NCBI GenBank assembly: GCA_046728035.1
Contig: JBKPDT010000147.1
Span: forward strand, 1 to 17,257
Origin: DASRWT01 sp046728035
Lineage (GTDB): Bacteria > Methylomirabilota > Methylomirabilia > Rokubacteriales > CSP1-6
DNA length: 17,257 nucleotides
Direction: 5' to 3'
The translations under genes were made by a program, and so were the position numbers. A model generated the notes under the pieces. The model was not told the DNA's origin. It saw only the letters and a program-made list of their open reading frames with translations, and made no database searches. This document shows positions 15,407-17,257 of this stretch, one piece after another. Position 1 is the first letter of the stretch. Every line of letters begins with the position of its first letter.

Positions 15407-16195
15407 ACGCCGACGCTGCGGCTCACCCTCGCCTACGACGGAAGCGACTTCGAGGGTTGGCAGCGCCAGCCGGGTCGCCCGACCGTGCAGGGCCTCCTCA
15501 TGGAGGCCTGTGCGCGAGTGCTCGGCGCTCCCGTGAAGATCACGGCGGCGAGCCGGACCGACGCCGGCGTGCACGCGCTGCGCCAGGTCGCCAGCCTTGC
15601 CACCGACGGCGCGCTCGCCCCCGAGCGCCTCCAGCGCGCGCTCAACGCGCTCCTGCCCGACGCGGTGCGCGTGACCGATGCGCAGCCCGCGCCCGAGGGG
15701 TTCGATGCGCGGCGCTCCGCGGCGGGGAAGCGCTATCTCTACGTGCTGGACCGGGCGCCGGCCGCCGATCCATTCATCCGTCGCTACGCCTGGCATCAGC
15801 CGCGCCGCCTGGACGCCGAGGCGATGCGGGTGGGGCTGGGGCTGCTCCGCGGCAAGCACGATTTCTCCGCCTTCTGCGCCGCCCCGGGCCGGGGGCGCAC
15901 GCCCGTGTGCACGGTGCGCGCCGTGCGGCTGGTGAGCCGGCGCGATCGACTCGGCGTCCTGATCTCGGCGGACAGCTTCCTCCACCACATGGTCCGCAAT
16001 ATCGTGGGCAGCCTGGTCGAGGTGGGCCGCGGCGCCCGCGCTCCCGGCTGGATGGCTGATCTTCTCGAGGGCCGCGACCGCCGGCGCGCCGGCCCGACGG
16101 CCCCACCGCACGGGCTCTTCCTCGTCCGGGTCATTTATCCCGGGCGGGAGCGACAGACCCCCCATCAGCCTCAGAACCACGCTAGGCGTCCGTGA
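15407..16195 (+). CDS. truA: tRNA pseudouridine(38-40) synthase TruA, probably with a non-canonical ACG start
   Basis: This cytoplasmic enzyme converts uridines 38-40 of the tRNA anticodon arm to pseudouridine. The frame encodes the full N-terminus LRLTLAYDGSDFEGWQRQPG, then TVQGLLMEA, the catalytic aspartate in ASRTDAGVHAL (D52 with this start), FDARRSAAGKRYLYVL, and the C-terminal FLHHMVRNIVGSLVEVGRG typical of TruA. The first in-frame standard start is a GTG at 15485, which would delete the conserved LAYDGSDF and WQRQ motifs. Reading ACG at 15407 as the start gives (M)PTLRLTLAYDG, a normal TruA start, 4 nt after GGAGGG. A CTG at 15416 is the other option. The 262-residue length is usual for the family. 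The end overlaps the next GTG by 4 nt. Function is certain; the start codon is inference. Confidence 0.9.
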   Translation, partial: TPTLRLTLAYDGSDFEGWQRQPGRPTVQGLLMEACARVLGAPVKITAASRTDAGVHALRQVASLATDGALAPERLQRALNALLPDAVRVTDAQPAPEGFDARRSAAGKRYLYVLDRAPAADPFIRRYAWHQPRRLDAEAMRVGLGLLRGKHDFSAFCAAPGRGRTPVCTVRAVRLVSRRDRLGVLISADSFLHHMVRNIVGSLVEVGRGARAPGWMADLLEGRDRRRAGPTAPPHGLFLVRVIYPGRERQTPHQPQNHARRP

Positions 16196-16482
16196 CCGAC
16201 AAGGGATTCCGGAACCGGAAGCGGGAGGATCACGCGCTGGTCCTCATCCGCGAGCTCGAGCAGAGCCTGCACGACATCCCGCGGGCGAAGCGCCTGCTCA
16301 TCGAGCTCGGCCGGTACTACGACCCCGTCCTCGGCGGAGGGATCATCGAGCTGGCCCAGCAAAAGGCCATCGTGGAGGCGCTCGAGGCCGGCAGGGAGGC
16401 CGACGCGCGGGCCCTCGTCCAGAGGCGTTACGACGCATACATCAAGGATCGAGCCCATCTGGGTCGCGGGGAAAACGGCTAA
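16192..16482 (+). CDS. Small helical protein of unknown function
   Basis: This 96-residue protein starts with GTG at 16192, overlapping the truA stop by 4 nt, which supports real coupled translation. The sequence is charged and predicted mostly helical with no signal peptide or membrane segment. I do not recognise it firmly. The second half (IIELAQQKAIVEALEAGREADARALVQRRYDAYI) resembles the last helices of FCD domains of GntR regulators, where HxxIxxAIxxGDxxxARxxMxxH is usual. There is no DNA-binding domain, and the metal histidines are absent or replaced. It could be a degenerate ligand-domain fragment or an independent small protein. It ends in a hairpin before the formate dehydrogenase promoter, so it seems to close the long operon rather than belong with fdh. 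Confidence 0.6.
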   Translation: MTDKGFRNRKREDHALVLIRELEQSLHDIPRAKRLLIELGRYYDPVLGGGIIELAQQKAIVEALEAGREADARALVQRRYDAYIKDRAHLGRGENG

Positions 16483-16498
16483 CGCGAAGCGTCAGCCG
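16476..16498 (+). terminator. Terminator-like hairpin closing the long operon
   Basis: CGGCTAACGC (16476-16485) pairs with GCGTCAGCCG (16489-16498) over ten positions with one A/C mismatch around a GAA loop. The stop codon of the small gene lies in the stem. AAAA precedes and CATTTC follows, so the T-tract is weak. A new promoter begins 17 nt further on, which fits a transcription-unit boundary. Confidence 0.5.
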
Positions 16499-16514
16499 CA
16501 TTTCAGTGGAATTC

Positions 16515-16543
16515 TTGACTCATCGGTGGTCCGACCATAGAAT
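16515..16543 (+). promoter_or_regulatory. Sigma70-type promoter of the formate dehydrogenase gene
   Basis: TTGACT (16515-16520, five of six) and TAGAAT (16538-16543, five of six) are separated by exactly 17 nt. Transcription would begin near 16550, leaving a leader of about 100 nt before the ATG at 16649. The leader contains GCGTGG-C-CCACGC at 16599-16611 and no evident gene. Confidence 0.75.
16527..16537. promoter_or_regulatory. FadR/PdhR-type GntR operator inside the fdh promoter spacer
   Basis: TGGTCCGACCA is a perfect 5+1+5 palindrome. It matches the TNGTNNNACNA pattern of FadR-subfamily GntR regulators and the TGGTCNGACCA core known for E. coli FadR; PdhR sites share TGGTNNNACCA. It sits entirely between the -35 and -10 boxes, where a bound protein would block RNA polymerase. 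The regulator is not proven; the FCD-type GntR protein encoded at 3883-4632 is one candidate. Confidence 0.6.
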
Positions 16544-16648
16544 TCCCCCGGAAGCATCGATGGCCCGCACCCACATGCCGGACCGCTCGACGCCCTCCGC
16601 GTGGCCCACGCCAGCGGCCCCCCATGCTCAACGAAGAGAGGTAGCGCC

Positions 16649-17257
16649 ATGAGCCTATCCCGACGTGACTTCTTGAAGTACTCGGGCAGCGCCGGTACCG
16701 CGGTCGCCGTCGGCGCCGGCACGCTCGACCTCAAGCCGGTGGCCGCGGCCGCGACCAGTCTCCGCATCAAGGAGGCGAAGGTTCACCCCGGCGTCTGTCC
16801 CTACTGCGCGGTGGGCTGTATCCAGCTCGTGTACTCCAAGGGCGACAAGATCATCGACATCGAGGGGCATCCCGACACGCCCCACACGCTCGGCCGGCTC
16901 TGCCCCAAGGGCGCGGCCACCATCCAGCTCTCCAACAACCCGCTGCGCCCGACCAAGGCGCTCTACCGCGCGCCCGGCTCGGACAAGTGGGAGGAGAAGC
17001 CGCTGGCCTGGATGTACGACGAGATCGCCAAGCGCTACTACGAGGTGCGCGAGAAGCACTTCATCGAGAAGGAGAAGGACAAGGAAGGCAAGGATGTCGT
17101 CGTGAACCGCCTCGAGGCCATCGCCTCCCTGGGCTCGGCGTGCATCGACAACGAGGAGTGCTACCTCCTCTCGAAGCTGAACCGCACCTTAGGCATCGTC
17201 TACCACGAGCATCAGGCCCGAGTCTGACACTCCGCCACGGTCCCAGCTTTGGGGACC
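16649..17257 (+). CDS. Formate dehydrogenase alpha subunit, Tat-exported selenoprotein (5' part)
   Basis: This is the start of the catalytic subunit of a membrane-associated, periplasm-facing formate dehydrogenase (FdnG/FdoG-like), which oxidises formate to CO2 at a molybdenum or tungsten bis-pterin centre. The N-terminus MSLSRRDFLKYSG is a twin-arginine signal, followed by a hydrophobic stretch and a likely cut near VAAAA (31-35). The [4Fe-4S] motif is C50, C53, C57 and C85 (CPYCAVGC and RLCPKGA). The TGA at 17225, codon 193, follows HQARV and precedes HSATVPALG. In FdnG-type enzymes QARV is followed by selenocysteine (Sec196 in E. coli) or cysteine and then H, so I read this TGA as selenocysteine and continue the gene to the window edge. 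The ATG is preceded by GAGAGG. The gene has its own promoter. Most of the protein lies outside. Confidence 0.92.
17225..17257 (+). promoter_or_regulatory. Selenocysteine TGA with bacterial SECIS-like stem-loop
   Basis: After the TGA (17225-17227), GGTCCC (17239-17244) pairs perfectly with GGGACC (17252-17257) around the loop AGCTTTG. The loop begins 17 nt after the TGA and has G as its second base. This agrees with the known bacterial SECIS rule of an apical loop about 16-37 nt downstream with a G in its first two positions. The window ends at the foot of the visible stem, so any lower stem cannot be judged. Confidence 0.75.

Larger units (their letters stand above)
16508..16546. repeat. Inverted repeat framing the formate dehydrogenase promoter
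   Basis: GGAATTCT (16508-16515) and AGAATTCC (16539-16546) are perfect 8-base inverted copies, 31 bp apart from start to start, close to three helical turns. The left arm touches the -35 box and the right arm covers most of the -10 box. It may be a second operator or a chance pair; a transcript hairpin is unlikely because most of it lies upstream of the transcription start. Confidence 0.45.

Noticed and set aside
17225..17227. TGA as the true end of a 192-residue formate dehydrogenase fragment
   Set aside because: The residues on both sides match the selenocysteine site of FdnG-type enzymes and a SECIS-like stem-loop follows, so truncation is less likely.
1..17257. CRISPR arrays, tRNA or rRNA genes, insertion sequences, phage attachment sites
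   Set aside because: I saw no regularly spaced repeats, tRNA-like arms, transposase genes or terminal repeats; this is ordinary chromosomal operon DNA.

Overview
The window is a gene-dense stretch of very GC-rich bacterial DNA in which every supported gene lies on the + strand. No phage, transposon, CRISPR, rRNA or tRNA signal was found. Tripartite tricarboxylate transporter genes, a DapA-family aldolase of the 4-hydroxy-2-oxoglutarate type, the order ilvB-ilvN-ilvC-psd-pssA, and a Tat-exported selenocysteine formate dehydrogenase suggest an uncultured soil or subsurface bacterium. Candidatus Rokubacteria/Methylomirabilota or a deltaproteobacterial relative would fit. That placement is inference from gene content only.

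Region 1 (114-4632) is a carboxylate-uptake cluster. It holds a periplasmic binding protein (tctC), a small and a large membrane subunit (tctB, tctA), a TerC/YjbE-type membrane protein and a FadR-type GntR regulator. Gaps are 60 nt or less, and a GC-rich hairpin separates tctC from tctB.

Region 2 (4633-4796) is intergenic. It carries a strong sigma70-like promoter (TTGACA-17-TAGCAT), followed almost at once by a small hairpin with a T-tract, which looks like a terminator or leader attenuator.

Region 3 (4797-16482) looks like one long operon with gaps of 0-26 nt or short overlaps. Its order is pyruvate phosphate dikinase, 4-hydroxy-2-oxoglutarate aldolase-like protein, acetolactate synthase large and small subunits, ketol-acid reductoisomerase, phosphatidylserine decarboxylase, CDP-diacylglycerol-serine phosphatidyltransferase, 3-isopropylmalate dehydrogenase, aspartate-semialdehyde dehydrogenase, truA and a small unknown protein. 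The first three enzymatic steps share pyruvate as substrate or product. Most of the rest supply branched-chain and aspartate-family amino acids or phosphatidylethanolamine. truA has no ATG, GTG or TTG at its N-terminus and probably starts at ACG.

Region 4 (16483-17257) begins a new transcription unit. A terminator-like hairpin is followed by a near-consensus promoter (TTGACT-17-TAGAAT) whose spacer contains TGGTCCGACCA, a perfect FadR/PdhR-type GntR operator. The gene is a Tat-targeted molybdenum/tungsten formate dehydrogenase alpha subunit. Its in-frame TGA at 17225 sits exactly where FdnG-type enzymes carry selenocysteine, with a stem-loop just downstream that fits a bacterial SECIS. The gene runs off the window.

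The most interesting points are the selenocysteine codon, the GntR operator inside the formate dehydrogenase promoter (with a related decamer in the ppdK promoter), and the non-canonical truA start. I saw no clearly new multi-gene system. No stretch over 300 bases lacks a gene.
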